From Onthophagus taurus (taxonomy: Eukaryota > Arthropoda > Insecta > Coleoptera > Scarabaeidae): a DNA stretch of 64,000 bases. Made by a program: the position numbers and the translations under genes. Numbering within the stretch: position 1 is the first letter of the stretch; each line of letters begins with the position of its first letter. The stretch is from the NCBI RefSeq assembly GCF_036711975.1, contig NC_091975.1, positions 8,558,501 to 8,622,500 of the forward strand. The letters run 5' to 3'. Shown one piece after another: positions 45,150 through 57,589 of the stretch. Below the pieces are notes generated by a model that was given only the letters and a program-made list of their open reading frames with translations, searched no databases and was not told the origin of the DNA.

Positions 45150-48100
45150 GATTTGCAAAGACTTTTGAAAATTGAAGAGTTAAGATTTTTGATGTTAGAG
45201 ATGCAACTGTTATTTTTATGATCCTTGAAGTATTTCAAAAATTGTTCAAGGATTTTAAAAACTGCTTGTAATATCAAAGAATTTTAGGAATTTATTTGGG
45301 ATATATCTATTTGGGATATTTTCCGAGACTTTTCAAGGATTTTCAAAATGTGTCTGAGATATTTAAAGTTTTTTTACAATTTGAGGGATTTTTTAAGAGA
45401 TGTAGCAGTTAATTTCCAAGGATTTATGGCATTTTCAAATATTATAGAGCATCTTGAAGATTTACAAGAGTTATTAAATTTATTCCAGAATACTTCCGGT
45501 GGAATTTTTTTGAAATTCCTGCGAATTTTCAAGAATTTCCAATGGTGCCTAAGGTTCCTTTTAGAATTTTTGAGGATTATTAAGAGTTTCTAAGCATTTC
45601 TGCATTTTATTGGAGATGAACGTGGTTTTGCAAATACTTTAGCAATACTTCTAAAAATTTATAGTAGATTTCCAGAATATTTCAATTCATTTCCAATGAT
45701 GCTTAAGGTTTTTTTAAAATGCCAAAGCGTTTCTAAGAATTTCTGCATTTCCTTGGAGATAGGTGTGGATTTGCAAACACTTTGGAAGTACTTCTAAAAA
45801 TTTATAGTAGATTTTCAGACTATTTCGATCCATTTCCTAACAGAATTCAAGGATTTTCCAAGATACTTAAGGTTCCTAAAGATTTTTCTAGAATTTTATG
45901 AATTATGAACAAGACTCCTAATGCGTTTCTAAGAATTTCTGCATTTAATTGGAGATGGATGTGGATTTGCAATTGCTCTGGCAGTGTTTCTAAAAATTTA
46001 TAGTACATTTCCAGAATATTTTCATGTTTTTCCTCAAAATTTTCAAGAATTTTCAAAGATGCCCAAAGTTTTTAAACATTCTTGTTAGAATTTTATGAAT
46101 TTTTAAACATTTTAGGAAATTTTCAAGACTCCTAATGCGTTTCTAAGAACGTCTGCATTTAATTGGAGATGGATGTGAATTTGCAATTGCTCTGGCAGTA
46201 TTTCTAAAAATTTATAGCAGATTTCCAGAATATTTTCATGTTTTTCCTCATAATTTTCAAGGATTTTCAAAGATGCCCAAGGTTTCTAAACATTCTTGTT
46301 AGAATTTTATGAATTTTTAAACATTTTAGGAAATTTTCAAGACTCCTAATGCGTTTCTAAGAATTTCTGCATTTAATGGGAGATGGATGTGGATTTGCAA
46401 TGGCTCTGGCAGTATTTCTAAAAATTTATAGCAGATTTCCAGAATATTTTCATGTTTTTCCTCAAAATTTTCAAGGATTTTTAAAGATGCCCAAGGTTTC
46501 TAAACATTCTTGTTAAAATTTTATGAATTTTTAAACATTTTAGGAGATTTTCAAGACTCCTAATGTGTTTCTAAGAATTTCTGCATTTAATGGGAGATGG
46601 ATGTGGATTTGCAATTGCTCTGGCAGTATTTCTAAAAATTTATAGCAGATTTCCAGAATATTTTCATGTTTTTCCTCAAAATTTTCAAGGATTTTCAAAG
46701 ATGCCCAAGGTTTCTAAACATTCTTGTTAGAATTTTATGAATTTTTAAACATTTTAGGAAATTTTCAAGACTCCTAATGCGTTTCTAAGAATTTCTTCAT
46801 TTAATTGGAGATAGATGTGGATTTGCAATTGTTCTGGCAGTATTTTTAAAAATTTATAGCAGATTTCCAGAATATTTTCATGTTTTTCCTCAAAATTTTC
46901 AAGGATTTTCAAAGATGCCCAAGGTTTCTAAACATTCTTGTTAGAATTTTATGAATTTTTAAACATTTTAGGAAATTTTCACGACTCCTAATGCGTTTCT
47001 AAGAATTTCTGCATTTAATTGGAGATGGATGTGGATTTGCAAACACTTTGGGAGTACTTCTAAAAGTTTAAAGTAGATTTCCAGAATATTTTTATCCATT
47101 TTCTAACAGAGTTCAAGAATTTTCCAAGATATTTAAGGTTCCTAAAGATTCTTTTCAGAATTTGATGAATTTTTAATCATTTTAGGAAATTTCCAAGACT
47201 CCCAAAGTGTTCCTAAGAATCTCTGCTTTTTCTTTGAGATGGATGTGGATTTGCAAACACTTTGGCAGTATTTCTAAAAGTTTACAGTAGATTTCCAGAA
47301 TAGTTCAAGCCATTTTCTAAGAAATTTCAAGGACTTCCCAACATACCTAAGGTTCCTGAAGATTCCTTGTAGAATTTGATGTATTTGAATCATTTTAGGA
47401 AATTTCCAAGACTCCCAAAGCGTTCCTAAGAATTTCTGCTTTTTACTGGAGATGAAGATAGATTTGCAAACACTTTGGGAGTACTTCTAAAAGTTTAAAG
47501 TAGATTTCCAGAATATTTTAATCCATTTCCCAACAGAGTTCAAGGATTTTCCAAGATATTTAAGGTTCCTAAAGATTCTTTTCAGAATTTGATGAATTTT
47601 TAATCATTTTAGGAAATTTCCAAGACTCCCAAAGCGTTTCTAAGAATCTCTGCTTTTTCTTGGAGATGGATGTGGATTTGCAAACACTTTGGCAGTATTT
47701 CTAAAAGTTTACAGTATTTCCAGAATAGTTCAAGCCATTTTCTAAGAAATTTCAAGGACTTCCCAACATACCTAAGGTTCCTGAAGATTCCTTGTAGAAT
47801 TTGATGTATTTTTAATCATTTTAGGAAATTTCCAAGACTCCCAAAGCGTTCCTAAGAATTTTTGCTTTTTACTGGAGATGAACGTGGATTTGCAAACACT
47901 TTGGGAGTACTTTTAAAAGTTTATAGCACATTTCCAGAATATTTCAATCTATTTCCTTAGAAATTTCAAAGATTTCCCAACATACCTAAGATTCCTAAAG
48001 ATTCTTTTTAGAATTTGATGAATTTTTAATGATTTTAGGAAATTTCCAAGACTGCCAAAGCGTTTCTAAGAATTTCTGCATTTTATTGGAGATGAATATG

Positions 48101-49830
48101 GATTTGTAAACACTTTGGGACTACTTCTAAAAGTTTAAAGTAGATTTCCAGAATATTTCAATCCATTTCCTAACAGAGTTCAAGAATTTTCCAAGATACT
48201 TAAGGTTCCTAAAGATTCTTTTTAGAATTTGATGAATTTTTAATCATTTTAGGAAATTTCCAAGACTCCCAAAGCGCTCCTAAGAATCTCTGCTTTTTCT
48301 TTGAGATGGATGTGGATTTGTAAACACTTTGGCAGTATTTCTAAAAGTTTACAGTAGATTTCCAGAATAGTTCAAGCCATTTTCTAAGAAATTTCAAGGA
48401 CTTCCCAACATACCTAAGGTTCCTGAAGATTCCTTGTAGAATTTGATGAATTTTTAATCATTTTAGGAAATTTCCAAGACTCCCAAAGCGTTTCTAAGAA
48501 TTTTTGCTTTTTATTGGAGATGAACATGGATTTGCAAACACTTTGGGAGTACTTCTAAAAGTTTAAAGTAGATTTCCAGAATATTTCAATCCATTTCCTA
48601 ACAGAGTTCAAGAATTTTCCAAGATATTTAAGGTTCTTAAAGATTCTTTTCAGAATTTGATGAATTTTTAATCATTTTAGGAAATTTCCAAGACTCCCAA
48701 AGCGCTCCTAAGAATCTCTGCTTTTTCTTTGAGATGGATGTGGATTTGTAAACACTTTGGCAGTATTTCTAAAAGTTTACAGTAGATTTCCAGAATAGTT
48801 CAAGCCATTTTCTAAGAAATTTCAAGGACTTCCCAACATACCTAAGGTTCCTGAAGATTCCTTGTAGAATTTGATGAATTTTTAATCATTTTAGGAAATT
48901 TCCAAGACTCCCAAAGCGTTTCTAAGAATTTTTGCTTTTTATTGGAGATGAACATGGATTTGCAAACACTTTGGGAGTACTTCTAAAAGTTTAAAGTAGA
49001 TTTCCAGAATATTTCAATCCATTTCCTAACAGAGTTCAAGAATTTTCCAAGATATTTAAGGTTCTTAAAGATTCTTTTCAGAATTTGATGAATTTTTAAT
49101 CATTTTAGGAAATTTCCAAGACTCCTAAAGCGTTCCTAAGAATCTCTGCTTTTTCTTGGAGATGGATGTGGATTTGCAAACACTTTGGGAGTATTTCTAA
49201 AAGTTTACAGTAGATTTCCAGAATATTTCAATCCATTTCCTAAGAAATTTCAAGGATTTGCAAAGACTTTGGAAGTATTCAAGAACTTCTAGACTATATT
49301 TAGTAAATTTCCTGAGTGTTTTGAAATATCACCAATGAGTGGTTAAGATGTTTAATATTTTTTAAAAGTTTCTGCAAACACATTTCTGCATTTTATTGCA
49401 GATGGATTTGATTTCCAGAATAATTTAATCCATCTCATGACAAATTTCAAGGTTTTCCAAAGATACCTAAGGTTCCTAAAGATACTTTTTAAAATTTGAT
49501 GAATTTTGAAACATTTTAGGAAATTTCCAAGACTCCCAAAACATTTCTGCATTTTATTGGAGATGGATATGGATTTGCAAACACTTCAAAAAATGTATAG
49601 TAGATTTCCAGAATATTTCAATCCATTTCCTAAAAGATTTCAAAGATTTCCAAGAATGCCTAGAAACCTTAAGATTCTTTTTAGAATTTTCTGATTTTTT
49701 CAGTTTATTTTAAGACTTTTAATAAATTTCGATTAAATCATTTTGGATTTTTGGAATTTACTAGAAGTAGATGTAGATTTACAAGAACGTTGAAACATTT
49801 CCAATAATGCCTAAAGTGTCTAACTAAGAC
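45150..49830. repeat. ~213-bp satellite with dimeric structure
   Basis: About 21 diverged copies with GGAGATGGATGTGGATTTGC recurring every 210-216 bp (for example 45951, 46164, 46379). From about 47220 onward two subtypes alternate (TTTGAGATGGATGTGG and ATTGGAGATGAACATGG), giving a repeat of about 421-426 bp; two such dimers around 48480-49130 are almost identical. Many short frames arise from this repeat and are not genes. Confidence 0.9.
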
Positions 49831-52129
49831 TGAATTGGATTCTTTCTTCCTTTTTATATATCTGCACTTTGAAGTGTTGCATATTTTTATTTTTAAAAAA
49901 TCTTTTAATTAAACATTTAACTAATTCCCAATTATTTACTTTCGCATCTTTCTGTTACAAACATTACGAAATTTAAAATTCATTACTAGCAAACATTTGC
50001 GTGGTCGCTTTGGTTTGCGATTTTCCCTTTGATTTCGAGGATCTCGTCCGGGGGCATCAATTTCGACCACCTAATTAACTATTGACGTGATGGGGCGCTA
50101 TCTCCTTCGAAATCCGTTAAACGAGAAAAACTTTCGCTTTTATTGATCTAGATATACATTTTCCTCTACCTACGAAAGATTTTCTTTCTTACTATTTAGA
50201 TAAAATACTTGAAACAATCAAAGTCGCTAGCTGATAGGATTGGGATGGGGAGAAACTGAAATGGGGCCGATACGTCTTCATTTACGTCCGGAATTGAAAT
50301 AAAGTTATTGGCGAACTTTTCGACTCGAGGAGAAGATTCGAAATCTCGAAACCGGAAGTGCACTTTATGAAAGTACGTATAAAATATCAACAAATTTTCT
50401 TAACTCGTAAAAATGTTAAACAATTACAACTTAAAGTTGAAAACTTTAATTTAAATTAATGATTAAACATAAAAGTAAAGGGAAATGTTAATTTTTTTAT
50501 ATTTTTAAAATGACTCAATAAATTTAATATTTCTCAACAAAAAGAAAAAAAAAGAATTAGTCATGAGGTTGTAATTTAATCTATAAATTAATAATCGTTT
50601 ATGGATTTATTTTAGATGATATTTAAATAAATAAATAATAAACCGAACTAAGTTATCTAATAAAAACATTGTTTGTTTATATTACCTAAAATATAAATAT
50701 AAAATTTCATTAAAATCATTTTTTGTGTTTAACACACACTTTCTATTAATTAAATATTACCCAAGAATTCAAATAGTAATGTTGTGATAGGTAATGAACC
50801 CAAAACGATAAGATAAAAATGATAACAACTCGATAATAATAATAATAATTTATCGACGTATTAAATTGATGGGATCCTTTGTTTCCAAGTACAATAGGAT
50901 TTTATTTTATATTTTTTCTTTACTTTATTTGCTTTGTCTAAGTCTCACTTCTAACGAAATATCGCTAATAAATAAAAAAAAATTTTATCTTTATCAGTAC
51001 ATGATATTGAAAAAAGAATAAGTAAGAAGAGATTCGAGCAAATAAGTGCCAGGCAACCTTTACAAATCGCCCCGAGTTGGCTGCTCAGACGTGCAAATTG
51101 AGGAAATACGATCAAAATCATGGTTATAAAGTGGATTCCTCCGATTTCCGGAATTTTCCATTCATCCTACGACCTTTCGATACCAGGAAAAAGAAATGAT
51201 ACTTGTATCGGAATCAATTTTGTACTTGATCTTGCATAACGATATGAAATATTTAGTTGTATACTTAAATATTTATTTTTTTAGTAACAATTCTTTGAAG
51301 GATATCTGGTAAAAATTAAATTAATTAATTATATATAAAATTCAAGAGAATATCTAATACAGGCCATGATGGACCTACGCATCTTATCTCACTAATAAAG
51401 GACACTGAGATGGGAAAGCACAGTAAGAATTCAGCGTGAGACAACACTGTCATGTATACTTGATGAAAAAGATCCAAAAAACCCTAAGTATAACTAACAG
51501 TAATCTTGGAACAGGCTAATTGTAAGACTTACAATGGGCTGCATCATCATCATTGGCATTGATGATGATGCAGCAATGGATATTACAAGATTTAAAAGAA
51601 AATTTATATCTAATTTAAAGATAAAGGATAAAGAATAATTAAAGAAACAATACCGAATATAAAGGATAAAAGAAATGAGTTATAAATTAAGTAATCCTGA
51701 CCTGATCGGCAGAGTGCGCCATCTGATGTTGCAGTCTTGTCTTGACTCCACATTCATTAGATCATCTGCACTGTGAATAATCTTTTTCTTATCCTTGGCC
51801 AGAGAGATGTAAATACGCCCATCAAATGTTGTCTAATGTTTTTACTGTTCCCGAAGAACCCATAATAAACGAAATTTGCGACAATTATATTCAAACGGGA
51901 TAAATATTTACACGAAAAACCGGTACCGCACGTGTTAACAAAGTCAAGTTAACAAATTCGGAAAGAACCGCACAGTTAAAGTTGCTAAACTTAATAACAC
52001 AATAAAGTTAACTCGAATCGAACAAGAAGTAATAAATATCACAATGAATGGTTTGAAAATGTTACACGAATTTGTTTCCGTGAAATAACGCATATATTTA
52101 GTTACATTTTATGTTGTATTTTATGTTTT
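49831..52129. other. Intergenic DNA upstream of foxo
   Basis: No gene was recognised. GC-richer, unique-looking patches at 50000-50120, 50210-50360 and 51040-51230 could be regulatory. Confidence 0.4.
51538..51574. repeat. Perfect 15-bp hairpin
   Basis: GCTGCATCATCATCA and TGATGATGATGCAGC pair perfectly around the 7-nt loop TTGGCAT. The arms are short for a microRNA precursor and no wider stem is present. Confidence 0.6.
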
Positions 52130-55100
52130 TATGTTATAAAAAGAACTGCTCAACCTGGAAACTTTAAATTTGGCATAAACTAAATTCTAACATTGGTTTA
52201 TAACCTCAAAAAGTTTGAAGTTTTAATTCCTAAAAGTTTGGGAGAAACAAAGATTTTTGTGATTATTGCCCAAAAACGACAAATTTAAATTAGAGGTTTT
52301 TCAAGTTCTTATAAAAAGAGCCGCTTAACCTGGAAACTTTAAATTTGGCATAACCTAACCTCTAACATTGATTTATAACCCCAAAAAGTTTCAAGTTTTA
52401 ATTCCTAAAAGTTTGGGAGAAACAAAGTTTTTTTGTGATTATTGTCAAAAACGTCAAATTTAAACCGGCGATTTTGAAAGCTTTTATAAAAAGAACTGCT
52501 CAACCTGGAAACTTTAAATTTTCCATAACATAACCTCTAACACTGATTTATAACCTCACAAAGTTTCAAGTTTTAGTTCCTAAAAGTTTGGGAGAAACAA
52601 AGTTTTCTGTGATTATTGCTTAAAAATGTCAAATTTACGTCAGAGGTTTTAAAAGCTTTTATAAAAAGAACTACTCAACCTGGAAACTTTAAATTTGGCA
52701 TAACCTAACCTCTAACACTGATTTATAACCCCAAAAAAATTCAAGTTTTAATTCCTAAAAGTTTCGGAGTAACAAAGTTTTTTGTGATTATTGCCCAAAA
52801 ACGACAAATTTAAATTGCAGATTTTTAAAGTTCTTACAAAAAGAGCCGCCCAACCTGGTAACTTTAAATTTGGCATAATCTAACGTCTAACGCTAATTTA
52901 TAACCCCAAAAAGTTTCAAGTTTTAAGTCCTAAAAGTTTGGTAGAAACAAAGTTTTTTGTGATTATTGTCAAAAACATCAAATTTAAACCGGCGATTTTG
53001 AAAGCTTTTATAAAAAGAATTGCTCAACCTAGAAACTTTAAATTTGGCATAACCTGACCTCTAACACTGATTTATAACCTCACAAAGTTTCAAGTTTTAG
53101 TTCCTAAAAGTTTGGGAGAAACAAAGTTTTTTGTGATTATTGCTTAAAAATGTCAAATTTAAGTCGGAGGTTTTAAAAGCTTTTATAAAAAGAACTACTC
53201 AACCTGGAAACTTTAGATTTGGTATAACCTAACCTCTAACACTGATTTATAACACCAAAAAAATTCAAGTTTTAATTCCTGAAAGTTTGGGTGAAATAAA
53301 GTTTTTTGTGATTATTGCCCAAAAACGACAAATTTAAATTAGAGGTTTTTAAAGTTCTTATAAAAAGAGCCGCCTAACCTGGTAACTTTAAATTTGGCAT
53401 AACCTAACCTCTAACACTGATTTATAACCCCAAAAAGTTTCAAGTTTTAATTCCTAAAAGTTTGGGAGAAACAAAGTTTTTTGTGATTATTGTCAAAAAC
53501 GTCAAATTTAAACCGGCGATTTCGAAAGCTTTTATGAAAAGAACTGCTCCACCTGGAAACTTTAAATTTGGCATAACCTAACCTCTAACACCGATTTATA
53601 AGCACAAAGAGTTTCAAGTTTCAATTCATAAAAGTTTAGGAGAAACAAAGTTTTTTGTGATTATTGTCAAAAACGTCAAATTTAAACCGGCGATTTTGAA
53701 AGCTTTTATAAAAAGAACTGCTCAATTTGGAAACTTTAAATTTGGCATAACCTAACCTCTAACGCTAATTTATAACCTCAAAAAGTTTCAAGTTTTAATT
53801 CCTAAAAGTTTGGGAGAAACAAAGTTTTTTGTGATTATTGCCCAAAAACGACAAATTTAAATTGCAGATTTTTAAAGTTCTTATAAAAAGAGCCGCCCAA
53901 CTTGGTAACTTTAAATTTGGCATAACCTAACCTCCAACATTAATTTATAACCCCAAAAAATTTCAAGTTTTAATTCCCTAAAGTTTGGGAGTAACAAAGT
54001 TTTTTGTGATTATTGTCAAAAACGTCAAATTTAAACCGGCGATTTTGAAAGCTTTTATAAAAAGAACTGGTCAACCTGGAAACTTTAAATTTGGCATAAC
54101 CTGACCTCTAACACTGATTTATAACCCCAAAAAGTTTCAAGTTTTAAGTCCTAAAAGTTTGGGAGAAACAAAGCTTTTTGTGATTATTGTCAAAAACGTC
54201 AAATTTAAACCGGCGATTTTGAAAGCTTTTATAAAAAGAACTGCTCCACCTGGAAACTTTAAATTTAGCATAACCTAACCTCTAATACTGATTTATAACC
54301 TCAAAAAGTTTCAAGTTTTAATTCCTAAAAGTTTGGGAGAAACAAAGTTTTTTGTGATTATTATCAAAAACGTCAAATTTAAACCGGCGATTTTGAAAGC
54401 TTTTATAAAAAGAACTGCTCAACCTGGAAACTTTAAATTTGGCATAACCTAACCTCCAACATTAATTTATAACCCCAAACAATTTCAAGTTTTAATTCCT
54501 TAAAGTTTGGGAGTAACAAAGTTTTTTGTGATTATTGTCAAAAACGTCAAATTTAAACCGGCGATTTTGAAAGCTTTTATAACAAGAACTGCTCAACCTG
54601 GAAACTTTAAATTTGGCATAACCTAACCTCCAACATTAATTTATAACCCAAAAAAAATTCAAGTTTTAATTCCTAAAAGTTTGGGAGAAACAAAGTTTTT
54701 TGTGATTATTGTCAAAAACGTCAAATTTAAACCGGTGATTTTGAAAGCTTTTATAACAAGAACTGCTCAACCTGGAAACTTTAAATTTAGCATAACCTAA
54801 CCTCTAACACTGATTTATAACCCCAAAAAATTTCAAGTTTTAATTCCTAAAAGTTTGGGAGAAACAAAGTTTTTTGTGATTATTGTCAAAAACGTCAAAT
54901 TTAAACCGGCGATTTTGAAAGCTTTTATAACAAGAACTGCTCAACCTGGAAACTTTAAATTTGGCATAACCTAACCTCTAATACTGATTTATAACCCCAA
55001 AAAATTTCAAGTTTTAATTCCTAAAAGTTTGGGAGAAACAAAGTTTTTTGTGATTATTGTCAAAATCGTCAAATTTAAAAGCTTTTATAAAAAGAACTGC

Positions 55101-55245
55101 TCAACTTGGAAACTTTAAATTTGGTATCACTTAACTTCTAACACTAATTTATAACTCCAAAAAATTTCAAGTTGCAATTTCTAAAAGTTTGGGAGAAACA
55201 AAGTTTTCTGTGATTATTGCCCAAAAACGTCAAATTTAAATATAT
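52130..55245 (+). repeat. ~175-bp satellite upstream of foxo
   Basis: About 18 monomers containing CTCAACCTGGAAACTTTAAA, TAACCTCTAACACTGATTTA, AAGTTTGGGAGAAACAAAG and AAATTTAAACCGGCGATTT. It ends about 1 kb before the foxo start codon and resumes inside foxo intron 1. Confidence 0.93.
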
Positions 55246-55689
55246 AATACCTTAAAGGTAAAGGATTGTATCTCCATCATTTTAGATTTTTAGAAAACAA
55301 GGTAATATAATACTATTATAATAAGTTTTATAATAATTAACTCGATATTGACAAAAAGTGGAGTTACTTTCCTTTACCCCTAAGGTACAGATATAGAGTT
55401 CTTTTTTAAAGAAAAGTTGTAAGGAATTTACCACAAATATTTACCACGTGCCGAAATTAACACACATATGTTATTTTAATTGGAATGATATAGTTTTATA
55501 TAAACGAATTTTATATTTTATGGTTTATCACAAATCAACTGTCAAATTTGACAGAAAGTGCTACCACACATATATAATAAAAGTCACTAAACAAAGTTAC
55601 ATAATTTTGACATTTAACTTAAAAAAACTAAATATTCTAAAACCTGCATTCGATTTAGATATAAATTTTAACAAAATCGATACATAATT
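55246..55689. other. AT-rich spacer before the foxo promoter
   Basis: No gene seen. The frame at 55448-55687 is AT-rich and has no recognisable domain. Confidence 0.4.
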
Positions 55690-56287
55690 ATTTAACATAA
55701 TAAAATCACGTGTTTCCCCGGGTTACAAGTTTTGAGTATTAAGTTGTTACACAACGTAAACGGCAACGTCGCGCCCGTCTTGGCGCCAGTTTTGCAACGC
55801 TTGCGCTTTGAAGCGACGTCGACGTTTTCGGGGGCCCCACTCTTTTTCTCTCCTCAGCGCTCGTACGGCTGCTCGGGTTCGGGTTCTCTGGGGCGACACG
55901 ATAGCGAGATACGCAATCGGTTTAGTCGCGAAACTTTCTACGCAGAACGAACGTCGCCGTCGTCGCCGAGCGTTCGCCGCTCTACGTCTCTCGTCCAAAA
56001 AACGCGTGATCTTACCAAACAAAAACGGTAGATACAGATAGATATCACGTCGAAATACTCTATCAAAAAGTTTATTCTAAACGACCTGTATCAACAATGA
56101 CTGTGACTATTCACGTGACGTCATTAAAATTTGTTTAAGTGATCTCGGGTTGTTTAAAATTATTTTACTTTTTTATTCGAAAAAATTTTAAGTGATGATT
56201 AATTTTCAAAGATTGTGATTTGAATATTGATTCTATCTTAGTGTGGATAAGTGTTAATAATAAATTTGTTTATAAATTAATATATTT
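55690..56287 (+). promoter_or_regulatory. foxo promoter and 5' untranslated region
   Basis: GC-rich 55755-56000 followed by AT-rich leader to the start codon. At 56112-56123 an E-box CACGTG overlaps a perfect CRE, TGACGTCA. GC-rich open frames on both strands here are compositional. A transcription start cannot be placed from sequence alone. Confidence 0.5.
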
Positions 56288-56662
56288 ATGGACCTTTGGA
56301 CTCCAAATTCTATAATGGACCAAATCGGTGATTTTGAAGGCGGTTTTGAGCCTCAAAGCAGGGCTCGGTGTAACACGTGGCCGTTACCGCGGCCTGAAAA
56401 CTACGTCGAACCGCAGGAGGACGGCAGCGGCAACAAGTTGCCCTCGGGCCTTCCTGTGCCGACTCCGGCGGCCGTTCCTGCTAAGAAAAACTCCAGCAGG
56501 AGAAACGCATGGGGAAACCTCAGCTACGCCGATTTGATTACTCAAGCAATCACTTCAGCAACAGATAAACGTCTCACCCTTTCGCAAATCTACGAGTGGA
56601 TGGTTCAAAACGTGCCCTATTTTAAGGATAAGGGTGATAGTAACTCTTCAGCAGGATGGAAG
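56288..56662 (+). CDS. foxo: foxo, first coding exon (partial gene)
   Basis: 125 codons ending at a donor (GGATGGAAG then GTGAGT) in phase 0. RARCNTWP holds the first Akt/PKB site, Thr30 in R-x-R-x-x-T. The forkhead domain starts at about residue 68 ([20 protein letters not shown]) and runs through [24 protein letters not shown], with the GDSNS insertion special to FOXO, and is cut by the intron at the position used in other FOXO genes. FOXO is the transcription factor that insulin/PI3K/Akt signalling keeps out of the nucleus. The second half of the forkhead and the rest of the protein are not found before 64000, so intron 1 is over 7.3 kb, mostly satellite. Confidence 0.95.
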
Positions 56663-57585
56663 GTGAGTTTCGAAATTTAAACCGGTTTTTTTTTAACTCG
56701 TGTGTTCTCTTTTTCTTTATAATCACCAAAAAAATTTTTTTTGACGTTTCGAAATGTCAAAATGACGTTTCATTTTCTAGATGTCATTTTAAACGTCAAA
56801 ATAAAATTTCTAAATTTTAATTAAAATCGAAAAAGAATTAAATATAAACTTAATTAAGAGTTAATCTCGTTTCTTTGAACAAAACAAATTAGAATTACGT
56901 CATTAACGCACAAAAAATATCAAAAAATATGATAGATAACGTGTTTGTTTGAAATTTACTATGATGTCGTTGATGTGATATGATGCGAGATATGCATAAA
57001 AAGATAAATTTGACTTATAACTACTTTATTTATTTATTTATTTTTTTTTTAAATAAAAAATTTCCATTCAACGTCACCAAAGTCTTAATACATGCTTGGA
57101 ATTGGAGTGATGACGTCGTCTTGAATACGAGATATGCAATCGTGTATTGCATAGTTTCGGATTGATTACACCCAAAAAATGAATTAAATCGATTTATTTT
57201 TTTGCTTTATTGATATTTAAACAAAAGAAAAATAAACAAAAAGGGTTGTATAATTTCATTAACATTTAATGGTCACAATGGTTTTTGGAATTTCGGATCT
57301 CCGTCTCTCTCGGTCTGTGACGTTGCTATTTATTATTATTTTGTTGTGGAGGCATTATGCAAAATCGGATTCAAATGAATGCGTGTCCGGTACGATGTAG
57401 AAAAATCCGCTGCTGAATATTAATTTTCGCCAATTCTGTTTTTAATATTTATATTCCTTATAAATAGAAAAGTGTGCATGCATAAACAAAGTGGACGCGC
57501 TTTTATCCTTCTCATAAAGCCGAATTAAATTTTTCAAAAATGAGTTAATACCATACTAAGGTACTGGGAGCAACTATTTTAATTG
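56663..57585 (+). other. Start of foxo intron 1, unique part
   Basis: No coding sequence. 56738-56802 contains several inverted TTGACGTTT and AAACGTCAA motifs that could form a hairpin. The rest is AT-rich. Confidence 0.5.
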
Positions 57586-57589
57586 CTTT

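Noticed and set aside
45348-49694. Several 60-80-codon frames
   Set aside because: All arise from the 213-bp satellite; they shift frame between monomers and are not conserved.
51538-51574. microRNA precursor
   Set aside because: The stem is only 15 bp and does not extend outward, too short for a Drosha substrate.
55732-56041. Three overlapping Arg/Ser-rich frames before foxo
   Set aside because: GC-rich leader DNA gives chance open frames in several phases; none shows a domain or agrees with splice signals.
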